This document shows positions 26,548 through 36,631 of a stretch of 64,000 nucleotides of DNA, in pieces. The stretch spans positions 1 through 64,000 of the forward strand of contig NZ_BJYL01000035.1 of NCBI RefSeq assembly GCF_007991495.1. Reading direction: 5' to 3'. Source of the DNA: Sporosarcina luteola. GTDB taxonomy: Bacteria; Bacillota; Bacilli; Bacillales_A; Planococcaceae. A model generated the notes under the pieces. The model was not told the origin of the DNA, did no database searches, and saw only the letters and a program-made list of their open reading frames with translations. The translations under genes were made by a program, and so were the position numbers. The stretch's first letter is position 1, and each line of letters begins with the position of its first letter.

Positions 26548-27147
26548 TTACGCACTAGCATTAAACCGTGGCCATTCGGCAATAAAACCATTCCGCTTCG
26601 CTTCAGTTTGAATCGAATAAGCGGAAATTGCCTTGACGAATCGTTTCCGTTCCAAAAGTACTTCCCGTTCAAGGTCGGTCGGAAGATCCATGGATGCCAC
26701 TTTGAGCGCTTCCGCCTTTTCACGGCTCACCTCTGCATCCCTCTGCGTTCGTTCCCTCATTTGAAGGGCAAGGCGCGCTTCTGTATCCATGATTTTAGCT
26801 GAAGCCGTTGCAGCTAGTTGATGATCCGCGGTTGTCGGTTCCGGCACCGAAATTGCTTCACGGCGCACATCCCGCCACGCATCAATCGTTTCTTCCAGCG
26901 TCTTTCCAAGCGGAAGAATAACTTGTTTTACGAGACCGGCATCCAATTTTCGGAATTCCTGGCTTTCCGGCTGAATGTCTGGCTCGTTTTTACCAGTCAG
27001 CAGCGCTTCCAAATCATTCAGCGTCTTTTGATTGCGTCCATTGTATTCCGCCTGGCGGTCATAGGCTTGCTCCGCATTCCTCCGTCGGACGGCGTCATAC
27101 CGCTGTAATTGATCGGCTGCGGATGCAAACGTCATAATGGCATTCAT
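26548..27147 (-). CDS. Hypothetical helical protein
   Basis: Protein of 199 residues without signal peptide or membrane segment. It is almost entirely helical and highly charged, with Gln/Glu/Arg-rich stretches near the N-terminus (DQLQRYDAVRRRNAEQAYDRQ) and again at about 130-175, consistent with coiled coils. Not recognised. The ATG at 27147 has GGGAGG 8 nt upstream, while the GTG at 27156 overlaps that site. It has its own terminator before the YbaK-type gene. Confidence 0.6.
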   Translation of the reverse strand: MNAIMTFASAADQLQRYDAVRRRNAEQAYDRQAEYNGRNQKTLNDLEALLTGKNEPDIQPESQEFRKLDAGLVKQVILPLGKTLEETIDAWRDVRREAISVPEPTTADHQLAATASAKIMDTEARLALQMRERTQRDAEVSREKAEALKVASMDLPTDLEREVLLERKRFVKAISAYSIQTEAKRNGFIAEWPRFNASA

Positions 27148-27259
27148 GTCACTCACCTCCCAGTAGTTTCAGTTAGGTATAGTATATCCATACTTTTCAT
27201 CCAAATAAATCCTGCAAAAGAGCTAAAATCTGATTATTCGATAGTCTATTTTACTGATT

Positions 27260-29425
27260 TCACTTCTCAAACAGTTTTTTCAGCGCATCAGCCATCGCAG
27301 TATTCGCTGGCTCTTCCTGCTTTTTCATATACTTCTGCACATCGCGTTTATCAGCCTTTTTACCGCCTGACTGCGATCGGCGTTTTTCAAATGCGGAGAG
27401 CTTTTCCCGATGGCCGCATTTGCAAACAAAGATTCTTCCATCGCCTTCCCCGCGCAATTCTAGTTTCTTTTTACAATTCGGGCAGCGGGCATTCGTCAAT
27501 TGTGAGACATTGCGGCGATGACCGCATTCACGATCCTGGCAGACAAGCATTTTGCCGCGTTTGCCATTCACTTCAAGCAACGGCTTGCCGCAATCCGGGC
27601 ACATCTTCCCTGTTACATTATCATGTTTGAACTTCTTCTCATCTGTTTTAATTTCACTGACCGTCTTCTTCGAGAAATCGATCATGTCTTTCATGAAAGC
27701 TGTTTTTTTCATTTTCCCATTGGCGATTTTCGTCAAGCTCTGCTCCCATTCAGCTGTCAATGCAGGTGATTTCAAATCTTCCGGCACAAGCTCAAGCAGC
27801 TGTCTGCCCTTCGAAGTCGTGTAAATGTCATTCCCTTTTTTCTCGATGACAAACGAACTGAATAGCTTTTCGATAATATCCGCACGCGTCGCGACTGTTC
27901 CCAATCCGCCTGTTTCGCCCAGCGTTTTGATCAGTTCCTTAGATTCTCCCGCCATGAATTGCGTCGGATTTTCCATCGCTGCAAGCAATGTTCCTTCATT
28001 GAAACGCGCTGGCGGTTTCGTCTGTCCGTCTGTCATGACGATGGCACGGATTTTCACTTCCGACCCTTTCGTAAAGGCAGGCAAACGGTCCGTATCTTCT
28101 TCTTCCTCATCTGTGGAATAAACCGCCTTCCATCCTTCGTCCGTGACTGTCCTTCCTTTCGCCTTGAACAACTCTCCGCCTACTTCAAGTTCAGCAGTCA
28201 CTTGCTCATAACGGAACGGTCCAAAGAAAACCGCAAGGAAACGTTTTACGATCAAATCATAAAGACGCTGTTCCTTATCGGATAAGTTTTGATAAACCGG
28301 CGTCTCCTCCGTCGGGATGATCGCATGATGATCGGATACGCGTTTATCGTCAATGACGCCTTTTTGCGGCTTCACTGCATTCGAGCGCAGCAATACATTG
28401 ACAGATTTCCGGTATGGTCCGATGTCGACAGCTTTGATGCGTTCTTTCAATGTACCCGCCATATCCGACGTCAAATGTTTCGAATCTGTCCGCGGGTACG
28501 TCACTGCCTTATGACGTTCATATAGATTTTGCAATGTTGACAACGTCTCTTTCGCTGACCAGCTCCAGCGTCGGTGCGCTTCCTTCTGCAACTCCGTCAA
28601 ATCGAATAATGGAGGGGCCGGCTGCTGCTTCGGCGCCGTTTTTACGTCCTTCACCTTGCCGGAATGAACCCCATCCAGCTTCGCCAATAAATTCTCTACT
28701 GCTTCTTTATTGAACGACTGCGTCTGCCCTGCTTTATCAGACCATGTGAACCTCGCCGTTTCTGTCAATGCCTGTAATCCATAATAGGATTTTGGCTTGA
28801 ACTCACGAATTTGTCTTTCACGCTCAGCAATCATCGCGAGCGTCGGCGTCTGTACACGTCCTGTTGATAATTGCGCATTGTATTTCACCGTCAATGCGCG
28901 CGTCGCGTTAATGCCGACGACCCAGTCCGCTTCTGCGCGGGCGACCGCTGCTTCAAATAAGTTTTCGTATTGACGGCCGTCCTTCAAATTATTGAAGCCG
29001 TCTTTAATCGCTTTATCGGTCACAGATGAAATCCAAAGGCGCTTCACAGGCTTGCGGTTCTTCGCCATTTCAAGTATCCAACGCGCAACCAGCTCTCCTT
29101 CCCGCCCGGCATCTGTCGCGATGATGACTTCACTTACATCATTTCGACGCAGCTGTGCTTTCACAGCATTGAATTGCTTTGATGTCTGTCGGATTGGCGT
29201 CAATTTGAATGGTTCCGGAATGATCGGCAAATATTCAAGCTTCCATTCCTTAAATTCGGCACCATACCCTTCAGGATCTGCATGTGTCACCAGATGGCCG
29301 AGTGCCCATGTGACGATATATTTTTGACCTTCCAAGAAGCCGTTCCCTTTTTTATTACAGCCGAGCACACGTGCGATATCTCGCGCCACAGATGGCTTTT
29401 CGGCTAAGACTACTGATTTGGACAT
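27260..29425 (-). CDS. topB: DNA topoisomerase III
   Basis: Type IA topoisomerase of 721 residues, relaxing negative supercoils and decatenating DNA. The TOPRIM domain has VLAEKPSVARDIA at the N-terminus and the metal site TDAGREGELVARW near residue 105. The catalytic tyrosine is Y310 in TYPRTDSKHLT. GRVQTPTLAMI marks the gate domain. The last 110 residues hold two zinc-ribbon-like modules with CPDCG, CQDRECGH, CPNCKK and CKCGH. Length matches chromosomal B. subtilis TopB, so this is not a plasmid conjugation copy. AAAGGGGAAATACTC precedes the ATG. Confidence 0.95.
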   Translation of the reverse strand: MSKSVVLAEKPSVARDIARVLGCNKKGNGFLEGQKYIVTWALGHLVTHADPEGYGAEFKEWKLEYLPIIPEPFKLTPIRQTSKQFNAVKAQLRRNDVSEVIIATDAGREGELVARWILEMAKNRKPVKRLWISSVTDKAIKDGFNNLKDGRQYENLFEAAVARAEADWVVGINATRALTVKYNAQLSTGRVQTPTLAMIAERERQIREFKPKSYYGLQALTETARFTWSDKAGQTQSFNKEAVENLLAKLDGVHSGKVKDVKTAPKQQPAPPLFDLTELQKEAHRRWSWSAKETLSTLQNLYERHKAVTYPRTDSKHLTSDMAGTLKERIKAVDIGPYRKSVNVLLRSNAVKPQKGVIDDKRVSDHHAIIPTEETPVYQNLSDKEQRLYDLIVKRFLAVFFGPFRYEQVTAELEVGGELFKAKGRTVTDEGWKAVYSTDEEEEDTDRLPAFTKGSEVKIRAIVMTDGQTKPPARFNEGTLLAAMENPTQFMAGESKELIKTLGETGGLGTVATRADIIEKLFSSFVIEKKGNDIYTTSKGRQLLELVPEDLKSPALTAEWEQSLTKIANGKMKKTAFMKDMIDFSKKTVSEIKTDEKKFKHDNVTGKMCPDCGKPLLEVNGKRGKMLVCQDRECGHRRNVSQLTNARCPNCKKKLELRGEGDGRIFVCKCGHREKLSAFEKRRSQSGGKKADKRDVQKYMKKQEEPANTAMADALKKLFEK

Positions 29426-29494
29426 GAGTATTTCCCCTTTCTACATACTACGATTATACGGGAGAACGCCATTAGTTGCATGCCTCGCGGAAAT

Positions 29495-29532
29495 AGAAAA
29501 ACCTTCTTGCAGCTTGCCAAGAAGGTTTTTCT
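29495..29532 (-). terminator. Terminator of the PAS-GGDEF gene
   Basis: AAAAACCTTCTTG/CAAGAAGGTTTTT perfect 13-bp stem. It could act on both strands. Confidence 0.88.
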
Positions 29533-29534
29533 GT

Positions 29535-30824
29535 TCATGTATTGACTCGGAAGCAATTCCGTCCCGCTTCTTTCGCCTTGTATAATGCGAGATCCGCCTG
29601 TTTATTAATCGCATCATTTGTAATTTCTCCATCTACCGGAGAGATTGCCACGCCGATGCTTGTTGTCACTGAAAATACTTGTCCTCCAAAATGCCAAGGT
29701 TCACGGATGGATTGTAAAATGCCCTCCGCCACGCTGACGACTTCTTCTAATGACTTGATATTCTGCAAGATCACCGCGAATTCGTCTCCCCCGAGCCTCG
29801 CGACAGTGCCCCGGTCTTGCACAGCATCACGGAGTCGGCTAGCAAATTCTTTGATGACTTGGTCACCTCGATCGTGCCCGAAGCCGTCATTGATCTCCTT
29901 GAAATGGTCGATATCTAGAACGAACAAAGCAACTTGCCCTTGCTCTCCAGTAAGCGCTTCGGTCAGCTGATTATAGAAGGAGCGGCGGTTCGGCAAATCG
30001 GTCAATACATCATGATACGCAATATGCTTTAATTTATCTTCATAGAGCACCCGGGATGAAATATCGCGTGAGACAGCAACGAAATGTATAAATTCGCCTT
30101 GCTCATTGAAAACAGCCGAGCCGTGCAATTCGAACCATACCCAATCGCCGTCACTGTTTTTCATCCGATATTCCTGCTTCATATGCCGGTTGTCTCCGGC
30201 TGAATCGTCTACAGTGAAATGGAGGACCATTACGTCATCCGGGTGAACAAAATCGGAGTATGGCCGTTCGATGAAGTCCTTATCTTCAATACCAAGCAAG
30301 TCTTCCGTAGAGGGGGAGATATAGTCGACATTGCCCTCCGCATTGATAAGGACGATTAAGTCAGTGGAATTCTCGGCAATGATTCTGAATTGGTCGCGAC
30401 TTTCCAAAAGCTCAATTCTTGAATTTTCCAGTTCGTCTTCCGCAAGTTTCTTGTCTGTAATGTCATGCACTAACACGACAATATGGACAACGTCTCCGTT
30501 ATCATCGAACAACGGTGTCAGTCTCGTTTCTGAATAATAAAGGTTCCCTCGGGGCGACCGAAAGGCATCTTCATAAACAAACTCCCTTTTCGAGCGTATC
30601 ACTTGCAGATGATTGGAACGAAAAAATCGATAATCCTCTGCATGATGGACTTCCTGCAATCTTTTACCAACCGATTCTTCAGTAAGTCCGATTCGATCCA
30701 TTGCCACTTGATTAATAAATTCATAAAAAAGATCGTCGCCATCCTCTACTCGGATGACTAATAAAATATCTTGGATTCCATTCATTAAGACTTGATTAAG
30801 AAATACAGCATCCATGTTTTTCAA
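29535..30824 (-). CDS. PAS-PAS-GGDEF diguanylate cyclase
   Basis: Cytoplasmic sensor cyclase of 429 residues. Two PAS-type domains occupy about residues 10-125 and 140-260; the second ends in a PAC-like FVAVSRDIS. The GGDEF domain covers about 265-429, with DVLTDLPNRRSF at the start and an intact RLGGDEF active motif near residue 350, so it should make cyclic-di-GMP. The inhibitory RxxD site is not at its usual position (QDRG there). No membrane segment is seen. The gene follows the GGDEF-EAL gene by about 19 nt, so the pair is probably an operon. The start is TTG, with the ATG four codons in as alternative. Confidence 0.88.
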   Translation of the reverse strand: MKNMDAVFLNQVLMNGIQDILLVIRVEDGDDLFYEFINQVAMDRIGLTEESVGKRLQEVHHAEDYRFFRSNHLQVIRSKREFVYEDAFRSPRGNLYYSETRLTPLFDDNGDVVHIVVLVHDITDKKLAEDELENSRIELLESRDQFRIIAENSTDLIVLINAEGNVDYISPSTEDLLGIEDKDFIERPYSDFVHPDDVMVLHFTVDDSAGDNRHMKQEYRMKNSDGDWVWFELHGSAVFNEQGEFIHFVAVSRDISSRVLYEDKLKHIAYHDVLTDLPNRRSFYNQLTEALTGEQGQVALFVLDIDHFKEINDGFGHDRGDQVIKEFASRLRDAVQDRGTVARLGGDEFAVILQNIKSLEEVVSVAEGILQSIREPWHFGGQVFSVTTSIGVAISPVDGEITNDAINKQADLALYKAKEAGRNCFRVNT

Positions 30825-30842
30825 TCGCCTTTCACCCCTCCC

Positions 30843-32405
30843 TTACTTCTGCTCCCTTAAAAGAACTTCGAGCTCACTCGCAGGCAAGGGTCGACTTATT
30901 AAATAGCCTTGGCCAAAATGACAACCGTATTGCCGTAATGCTTCACGCTGCTCTTCCTCTTCTATTCCCTCTGCAACAAGCTTCATGTCTAAATGATTTC
31001 CCATATCGATGATTGTTCTAACAATCGAATCTGTTTTGCTATGCTCCAACATGTCTTTCACAAAGGAGCGGTCGATTTTCAAACGATCGATTGGCAAATA
31101 ACTGAGCACGCTCAACGAGGAATAGCCTGTACCGAAATCGTCAATGGAAATTTTAACGCCTATTGCTTTCAACTGTTTAAAAACAACTCCAGAAATGGTG
31201 TCATTCTGCATGAGCGACTCTGTAATTTCTATATCTAAAAAACGTGGATTCAGCTGGGTTTCATGTAAAATATTTTCCACTGCCATAGGAAATCCTTTTT
31301 CATTCACTTGACGGATCGAAGCATTCACAGCAACACTTAAATCATGAAAACCGATGGATTGCCACTGTTTCACTTGGCGGCATGCCGTCTCCAACACCCA
31401 CTTTCCAATGGGGATAATAGCACCGGTCTTTTCCGCAATGGGAATGAACTCGATCGGCGAGAGGAAACCTAATTCAGGGTGTTCCCAACGAAGCAATGCT
31501 TCTACAGCGATGATCTTGGACGTTTGCAAGTCAACAACCGGTTGGTAGTGCAAGGTTAGTTGCTCATTCTCGATTGCCGTCCGGAGTCCATTTTCCAATT
31601 TCATCTTACGGATGTCGCCTTCCGCTTCTTTAGAGGAATAGAAACAGTATGTATTCCCACCCTCCTCTTTCGCGGAATACATTGCTTTGTCCGCATTTTT
31701 AAGCAATGTTTCAGTATTCTTTCCATGGTCCGGGTAAATGCTGATCCCTACACTGACCGTCGTAAAGATTTCATCGCCACTTATTGAAAACGGCTCATTG
31801 AAAGCGTCAACAACTTCCTTTGCGATTTTTTCGTATTCGGTTAAATCCGAGTGGGGAGCCAAAATGATGAACTCGTCCCCGCCATGACGGTATAGCATAT
31901 TATCATCCGACAATCTGTTCCGCAAACGTTTGGAAACGAGTTTAATGAAAATGTCGCCATAGAGGTGGCCCATTGTATCATTAATGACTTTAAACCGATC
32001 TAAATCGATGAAGAAGATGCCGGTTTTTTCAAATTGTGACGTTATTATAATACGATCAAGCGTGTTGAATAATTGCGCGCGGTTCGGCAGATCGGTCAAA
32101 TAATCGTTTGCAGCCGAATAGGAGAGTTCCAAGTTTTTCAGTCCGATTTCTGCAATTGCTTTCTCGTTTTCCATCAGTTGAAATTCAAGTTCATTCTCGT
32201 ATCGGTTTACTTTTTTAAATAAAAAAATGAAAATCGGTATGGCGAGGGTGAGTATGGCTGTTGTTTCAATCACCTCATACCAAATCGGATTTTCAAATTG
32301 CATATTGAAAAGTCGGAAGAAGATTACTTCTAACATATTTGGAATGATAATGATGGCGATGGTGCATAACCAGAAGCGGTTATCTTTGATAAAAGGCTTC
32401 TCCAT
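30843..32405 (-). CDS. Membrane GGDEF-EAL protein
   Basis: Protein of 520 residues combining both cyclic-di-GMP domains. Two membrane helices lie at about residues 12-32 and 46-66, followed by a short coiled segment. GGDEF (about 95-255) has the intact motif RHGGDEF. EAL (about 270-515) has EALLRWE, DIEITES, DDFGTGYSS, KIDRSFVKD and VAEGIE, so all metal and catalytic residues seem present. It could make or break cyclic-di-GMP; net direction cannot be told. The ATG at 32405 has GGAAGG 9 nt upstream. First gene of the pair with the PAS-GGDEF gene. Confidence 0.9.
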   Translation of the reverse strand: MEKPFIKDNRFWLCTIAIIIIPNMLEVIFFRLFNMQFENPIWYEVIETTAILTLAIPIFIFLFKKVNRYENELEFQLMENEKAIAEIGLKNLELSYSAANDYLTDLPNRAQLFNTLDRIIITSQFEKTGIFFIDLDRFKVINDTMGHLYGDIFIKLVSKRLRNRLSDDNMLYRHGGDEFIILAPHSDLTEYEKIAKEVVDAFNEPFSISGDEIFTTVSVGISIYPDHGKNTETLLKNADKAMYSAKEEGGNTYCFYSSKEAEGDIRKMKLENGLRTAIENEQLTLHYQPVVDLQTSKIIAVEALLRWEHPELGFLSPIEFIPIAEKTGAIIPIGKWVLETACRQVKQWQSIGFHDLSVAVNASIRQVNEKGFPMAVENILHETQLNPRFLDIEITESLMQNDTISGVVFKQLKAIGVKISIDDFGTGYSSLSVLSYLPIDRLKIDRSFVKDMLEHSKTDSIVRTIIDMGNHLDMKLVAEGIEEEEQREALRQYGCHFGQGYLISRPLPASELEVLLREQK

Positions 32406-32517
32406 GTACATCATCCTTCCATAGTTGAATTTGCGGTAGTTTCCTCACATTCTACTATACTTCGACATTATTCGCAGTATCTTTTTGTTGAAAAGACAGA
32501 ATATTATTCATTTACGT

Positions 32518-32562
32518 AAAAAACCGCCGAGCCATCCTTGAAGGTGGCCGACGGGTTTTATA
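32518..32562 (-). terminator. Terminator of the flavin reductase gene
   Basis: AAAACCGcCG...CGaCGGGTTTT stem with an inner GCC/GGC pairing. A T run follows on the minus strand. Confidence 0.7.
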
Positions 32563-32568
32563 GGGAAT

Positions 32569-33132
32569 TTATTGAGCATCCAGTATATCTGTTGATAGGT
32601 CTTTGCTCATTTCTGTGTATTTCGTGAACACTCTTGCCAGTTCGCGCAGACGATTGTGGACGTCTTCGTCAATGATGCGGTTGTCTTGATCGAAATGGCT
32701 CTCGTGGGTATAAACAAAATTCGGTGTTACGAGACAGCGGAAGTAGTCTAAGATGGGCTTCAGCTGATTTTCGACGACTAGATGATGTTGGTAAGTGCCA
32801 CCGTTTGCAACAATCGAAACTGGCTTGTAGCGCATCGCGTACGGATGCAGCATGTCGAACGCATTTTTCAGCACGCCTGGGATAGAGCCTTGGAAAATAG
32901 GTGTAGCGATAATATAAGCGTCCGCTTCTTCGAATTTCCGGACCATTTCCTTCATGTCTGCATTATATTGTTCTGACGGACGACCGTCTACGAATTGATG
33001 GTCATAATCCGCTAGATTCATCCGCTCAATTTCGAATTCATTGCCTTTTTCTTTTATATATCCTTCGACCGTATCCAGCACTGCGCCTGTTTTGCTGCCG
33101 ATAATGGTCCCGTCTACAAACAAAACTTTCAA
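32569..33132 (-). CDS. NAD(P)H-dependent FMN reductase
   Basis: Flavodoxin-fold reductase of 187 residues. GTIIGSKTGAVLDTV near residue 8 fits the FMN phosphate loop, and ATPIFQGSIPGVLKNAFDML near residue 76 is the second flavin-binding loop typical of the NADPH-dependent FMN reductase/azoreductase family. The natural electron acceptor is unknown. The start is TTG with GAGGAGG 8 nt upstream. It is a single gene with its own terminator. Confidence 0.85.
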   Translation of the reverse strand: MKVLFVDGTIIGSKTGAVLDTVEGYIKEKGNEFEIERMNLADYDHQFVDGRPSEQYNADMKEMVRKFEEADAYIIATPIFQGSIPGVLKNAFDMLHPYAMRYKPVSIVANGGTYQHHLVVENQLKPILDYFRCLVTPNFVYTHESHFDQDNRIIDEDVHNRLRELARVFTKYTEMSKDLSTDILDAQ

Positions 33133-33207
33133 TGGTCATCCTCCTCAAAGCTGTTTCTCCATTTTCAATGGTAACACAAGAGTCAGACCATTTACCTTAA
33201 ATCGGGC

Positions 33208-35142
33208 TCATTTGGCGTTTTCTGTCGAAATAGGCGCAGCGCCTGGTATTTCACGTTTTCCACTTGGTGGTTCCTCTGTAAACAGTTCCTCCAACTTTTC
33301 GTAAGGAATTTCTTTTTCTCCATTTTCCTCTTCCAACCGTTCCTTCACCCGTTCAATTGTCTTTGCCGGGGAGGTGAGTGCAATAATTGCATCCCCCGCA
33401 ACGGCTTGCAATTCAACTTGTGGGGTAAAGAATTCAATGGACCCATCGGCGCGTAATATATAGAGCAAAATTGATTTATCATCACGTTCACGTAAATATT
33501 GAGTGTAGCTGTATTGCTTCGTCAGCAGCGTCTTTCGAATGACATGGCCTGCATGCATCCGCTCTTCCAAACTATAGATCGAGATGGAAGGTGAAAACAA
33601 TGTTTGGCCTCCCATAATCGTAAATGTTTCTACATCCTTCCCAACATGGAACGCTGTTTGGAATAAATGATCGCGTCCAAGATCCGGCGCGAAGTCCGCA
33701 CATACATGGGCATTGTACGTATCTGTCTTTGTCATTGACAGCATATACCGATACGGCGTCAAATCAATATGATATTCCACCTGCTCCGATAGGATATCTC
33801 CTACATAACTGTCAAGTCCCCGTTTCCTCGCTTCCGACAATGCTGCCCATGATTGATCGATCAGAAGCACATCATTGCCGGTGTCTTTGATTGATTGAGC
33901 AAGCTCCGCTGAAAAACGCGAACCTCCCACTATCGCGACGCCGGACTCATCTGTCGTCGTCAAATTCAACTTTTTCGCAATGAATCCAATTGAAAAACCG
34001 TGCAAGACGACTGTTGAAAATACAAGTGCAAACGTGAGCGCAGTCAACAGTTCAGCGTCTTCATACCCGTTTTCGAGCAATATCGATGCGAAGTAACCTG
34101 AAACGGTCAAAGCGACAATCCCTCTTGGTGCAATCCAACCGATCAACAGCTTTTCCCGGACATTCAAATCCGTTCCGATCGTAGAAATCCAAATCGACAA
34201 TGGCCTAACGACGAAAAGCATTGCAGCAACGTAAAGTATGATCGAAGGGTTGAAGATTTCGATCAATATTTTCGGATCAAGAGAAGCGGTAAGCATGACG
34301 AAAATACCCGAGATCAGAAGGACCGAAATGTCCTCCTTGAAGTGGCGGACGTCATTCAATGTCGTTAAGCGCATATTCGCCATCTTCATCCCCATTGCAG
34401 TGACTGCGAGAAGACCGGTCTCATGCATGATTTCATCCGAGAATACGAATGTGCACAAAACGACGACAAATAGAATCGGCGCTTTCAAATACTCCGGAAT
34501 GCTCCCCCGCTCAAATGCATTTCCAATGACTAATGCAGCAATCCATCCTAGGAACACAGCGAATGCGGAAGCTGCGAAAAACAGCAATAGCGCCTTCAAC
34601 GTCACTTCGCTGTTAATGAATTTGATGAATTCAAAAGCGAATACAGCGAGCAACGCACCGAACGGATCGACGACAATCCCTTCCCATTTCAAAATCGCGG
34701 CAGGCCGCGGTTTCAATTTCGCTTGCCGAAGCAACGGCAAGATCACTGTCGGCCCTGTCACGATAAACAATCCGCCGATGATGAATGCTACTTCCCAAGA
34801 CAAACCAGCCAAGTAATGTGCGGCGAGTGAACCCGCAATCCATGCGATGAATGCACCAACCGTCACAATCCGGCCTACCGGCTTACTGAAGCCTTTAATT
34901 TCCCGGACATCCAAGTTCAGGCTTCCTTCAAATAATATAATAGCGACCGCGAAAGTTATAATCGGTCCGAAAAGATCTCCCATGCTTTCCTGCGGGTTGA
35001 TCAATCCGAAAATCGGACCTACAAGCAATCCTGCGACAGACATGACAACGATAGCAGGCATGCGGTATTTCCATGCAACCCATTGTGAAAGGATTCCGAT
35101 TAAAATAACGAGCATCAAGTCGAATAATAACGAATCAAACAA
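33208..35142 (-). CDS. Cation/proton antiporter, CPA1 type, with TrkA-N/TrkA-C domains
   Basis: Membrane protein of about 644 residues. Twelve or so hydrophobic segments fill residues 8-395; VVDPFGALLAVFAFEF and ITGPTVILPLLR (read FIVTGPTVILPLLRQ) carry the acidic/polar residues of the Na+/H+ exchanger core. The soluble C-terminus has a TrkA-N-like Rossmann part starting at VAIVGGSRFSAELAQ (lacking the full GxGxxG) and a TrkA-C-like part ending in AGDAIIALTSPAK. Such proteins link K+ or Na+/H+ exchange to nucleotide. The TTG at 35142 follows GGAGGGAG; upstream frame lacks a site. Confidence 0.85.
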   Translation of the reverse strand: MFDSLLFDLMLVILIGILSQWVAWKYRMPAIVVMSVAGLLVGPIFGLINPQESMGDLFGPIITFAVAIILFEGSLNLDVREIKGFSKPVGRIVTVGAFIAWIAGSLAAHYLAGLSWEVAFIIGGLFIVTGPTVILPLLRQAKLKPRPAAILKWEGIVVDPFGALLAVFAFEFIKFINSEVTLKALLLFFAASAFAVFLGWIAALVIGNAFERGSIPEYLKAPILFVVVLCTFVFSDEIMHETGLLAVTAMGMKMANMRLTTLNDVRHFKEDISVLLISGIFVMLTASLDPKILIEIFNPSIILYVAAMLFVVRPLSIWISTIGTDLNVREKLLIGWIAPRGIVALTVSGYFASILLENGYEDAELLTALTFALVFSTVVLHGFSIGFIAKKLNLTTTDESGVAIVGGSRFSAELAQSIKDTGNDVLLIDQSWAALSEARKRGLDSYVGDILSEQVEYHIDLTPYRYMLSMTKTDTYNAHVCADFAPDLGRDHLFQTAFHVGKDVETFTIMGGQTLFSPSISIYSLEERMHAGHVIRKTLLTKQYSYTQYLRERDDKSILLYILRADGSIEFFTPQVELQAVAGDAIIALTSPAKTIERVKERLEEENGEKEIPYEKLEELFTEEPPSGKREIPGAAPISTENAK

Positions 35143-35277
35143 TGGAAACTCCCTCCGTTTCCTCAAGAATAAATGTTAGTTTACCACATTTCCAATTTCA
35201 TTCCACGTATTTGTACATAACTCTTTTTTCGAAATCATAGGGTAAAAAGGAGAGTCAGATTCATAGGAATAGAAAGG

Positions 35278-36333
35278 GTGATTCCGATAGAAAACTCAAA
35301 GAAGAAAACTGTTGCATTTTACATCGCGAGGTCCGATGGAAAAGGTTCATACCCCGCTAGAAGGGCGGCTCTGTTAGCACAAGCTATTGTAAATGAAGTG
35401 AACGTATTATTTATAGTTGGTGATAACTCCCCTTCCCCTCCCGATGGGTTCAACTCCATTACGATCGGCAAAAAAGCCAATTTGATACAAACACTGAGGT
35501 TCGTAAGGCCTGACCTGCTTATCCGTGATTCAGGTTCAACGATTTCAGAGGAAGTAGAGAAAATAAGGGAAGTTGTCCCATCCATTTTGCATTTTGATGA
35601 TTTTGGCGATGGAGGCAAGCAGGCAGATTTCGTTATCCAAACATTGCTGGAGGAAGCGGGCGAGGAGTATCCCGAACATTACACAGTCAATCGTCAGCTT
35701 TTCATTGCCGATCCGTTGATGCACCCATTCAAACAATCCGGAATGGAGAAAAAGCCACCTGGCCCACTTCCCCATCTGGTCGTTTCGTTCGGCGAAGAAG
35801 ATGAAGGCAATCTGACATACCGGGCTTTGCGCCACGTGTCCCAACTGCAGATTCCTTTGAAAGTGACAATTTTAGTCGGGGAGAAATATCCTCATGATAT
35901 AAGCACCCTTCGAATGATGGCGCTTGGCAGACGAAACACGATCGTTCAGCAACCCCCTTATGACGTTGCGGAGATTTACGCAACGGCAGACGTGATTTTA
36001 TGCGCTTCAGGTTACATGCCTTACGAAGTTGCAGTCATGGGCATTCCCTGTGTGGTGCTGTCGCAAAATGATTTCGAGCTAGGACTTGCTTTTCCAAAAG
36101 AACAGCATGGCTTCGTCCATCTCGGCCTAGGTCGGAAGGTGAAACAATCGAACTTGTTGAATGCCATCATGGAGCCTTTATTGCATGAAACATTACGAAA
36201 AAGGGCGATCGATCGACAAATCGCACTCAATCTAGGAGATGGAAAAGAGACTGTGCTTGAGACCGTCTATTATTTACTGGAGCATCCAAAACGGGGAACG
36301 GGCGGAAAAGCAATGTCCGATATGCTACACTAA
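35278..36333 (+). CDS. PseG/MurG-like glycosyltransferase-fold protein
   Basis: Protein of about 351 residues with a GT-B-like two-domain fold. The N-terminal half has an early strand IARSDGKGSYPARRAALLA and DFGDGGKQADFVI; the C-terminal half has LVVSFGEEDEGNL, then ADVILCASGYMPYEVAVMGIP, the nucleotide-sugar binding pattern of PseG and MurG. This predicts sugar-nucleotide hydrolase or transferase activity, with no substrate identified. Start is uncertain: the GTG at 35278 sits directly on AAAGG. The 61-residue gene follows closely. Confidence 0.65.
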   Translation: MIPIENSKKKTVAFYIARSDGKGSYPARRAALLAQAIVNEVNVLFIVGDNSPSPPDGFNSITIGKKANLIQTLRFVRPDLLIRDSGSTISEEVEKIREVVPSILHFDDFGDGGKQADFVIQTLLEEAGEEYPEHYTVNRQLFIADPLMHPFKQSGMEKKPPGPLPHLVVSFGEEDEGNLTYRALRHVSQLQIPLKVTILVGEKYPHDISTLRMMALGRRNTIVQQPPYDVAEIYATADVILCASGYMPYEVAVMGIPCVVLSQNDFELGLAFPKEQHGFVHLGLGRKVKQSNLLNAIMEPLLHETLRKRAIDRQIALNLGDGKETVLETVYYLLEHPKRGTGGKAMSDMLH

Positions 36334-36359
36334 AGGAAAAGACGATTGGAGTTTTTCCT

Positions 36360-36545
36360 ATGAATAAAAGACAGATCGAATCCGCAATTGCAGAATTGAA
36401 AATGGATTACATCAGCCTGCAAGGAGACGTCGAAAAGCTGGAATCGACCGGACATGCCGACTCCGTCCACAAAGCGGAACAACGGCTAGCTGCAATGGAA
36501 GAAAAACTGGCCGAACTAAACAAGCAACTCGCTGAATTCGACTAA
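36360..36545 (+). CDS. SE1561 family small coiled-coil protein
   Basis: Soluble 61-residue protein, fully helical with heptad spacing (AEQRLAAMEEKLAELNKQLAEF). It matches the small SE1561 family of Bacillales, function unknown. TTGGAG lies before the ATG. It follows the glycosyltransferase-like gene by 26 nt and is likely co-transcribed. Confidence 0.8.
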   Translation: MNKRQIESAIAELKMDYISLQGDVEKLESTGHADSVHKAEQRLAAMEEKLAELNKQLAEFD

Positions 36546-36588
36546 AAAACTAGAGGTCTCTGCCACTCGAACAATTCAAAACAAAACA

Positions 36589-36628
36589 AGCTGCCCGCAA
36601 ACAGATAACTGTTCGCGAGCAGCTATTT
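36589..36628. terminator. Hairpin between convergent genes
   Basis: AGCTGCCCGCAAACAG/CTGTTCGCGAGCAGCT long stem with a 4-nt loop and two mismatches. The T run is short, so strength is unsure. Probably serves both strands. Confidence 0.65.
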
Positions 36629-36631
36629 TCA

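Noticed and set aside
26493-26723. N-terminal extension of the YbaK-like protein
   Set aside because: The extension crosses a neighbour's terminator and does not look like the family. The ATG at 26492 has a proper ribosome site.
27260-29425. topB as part of a mobile element
   Set aside because: Full chromosomal length and no relaxase, integrase or conjugation genes nearby.
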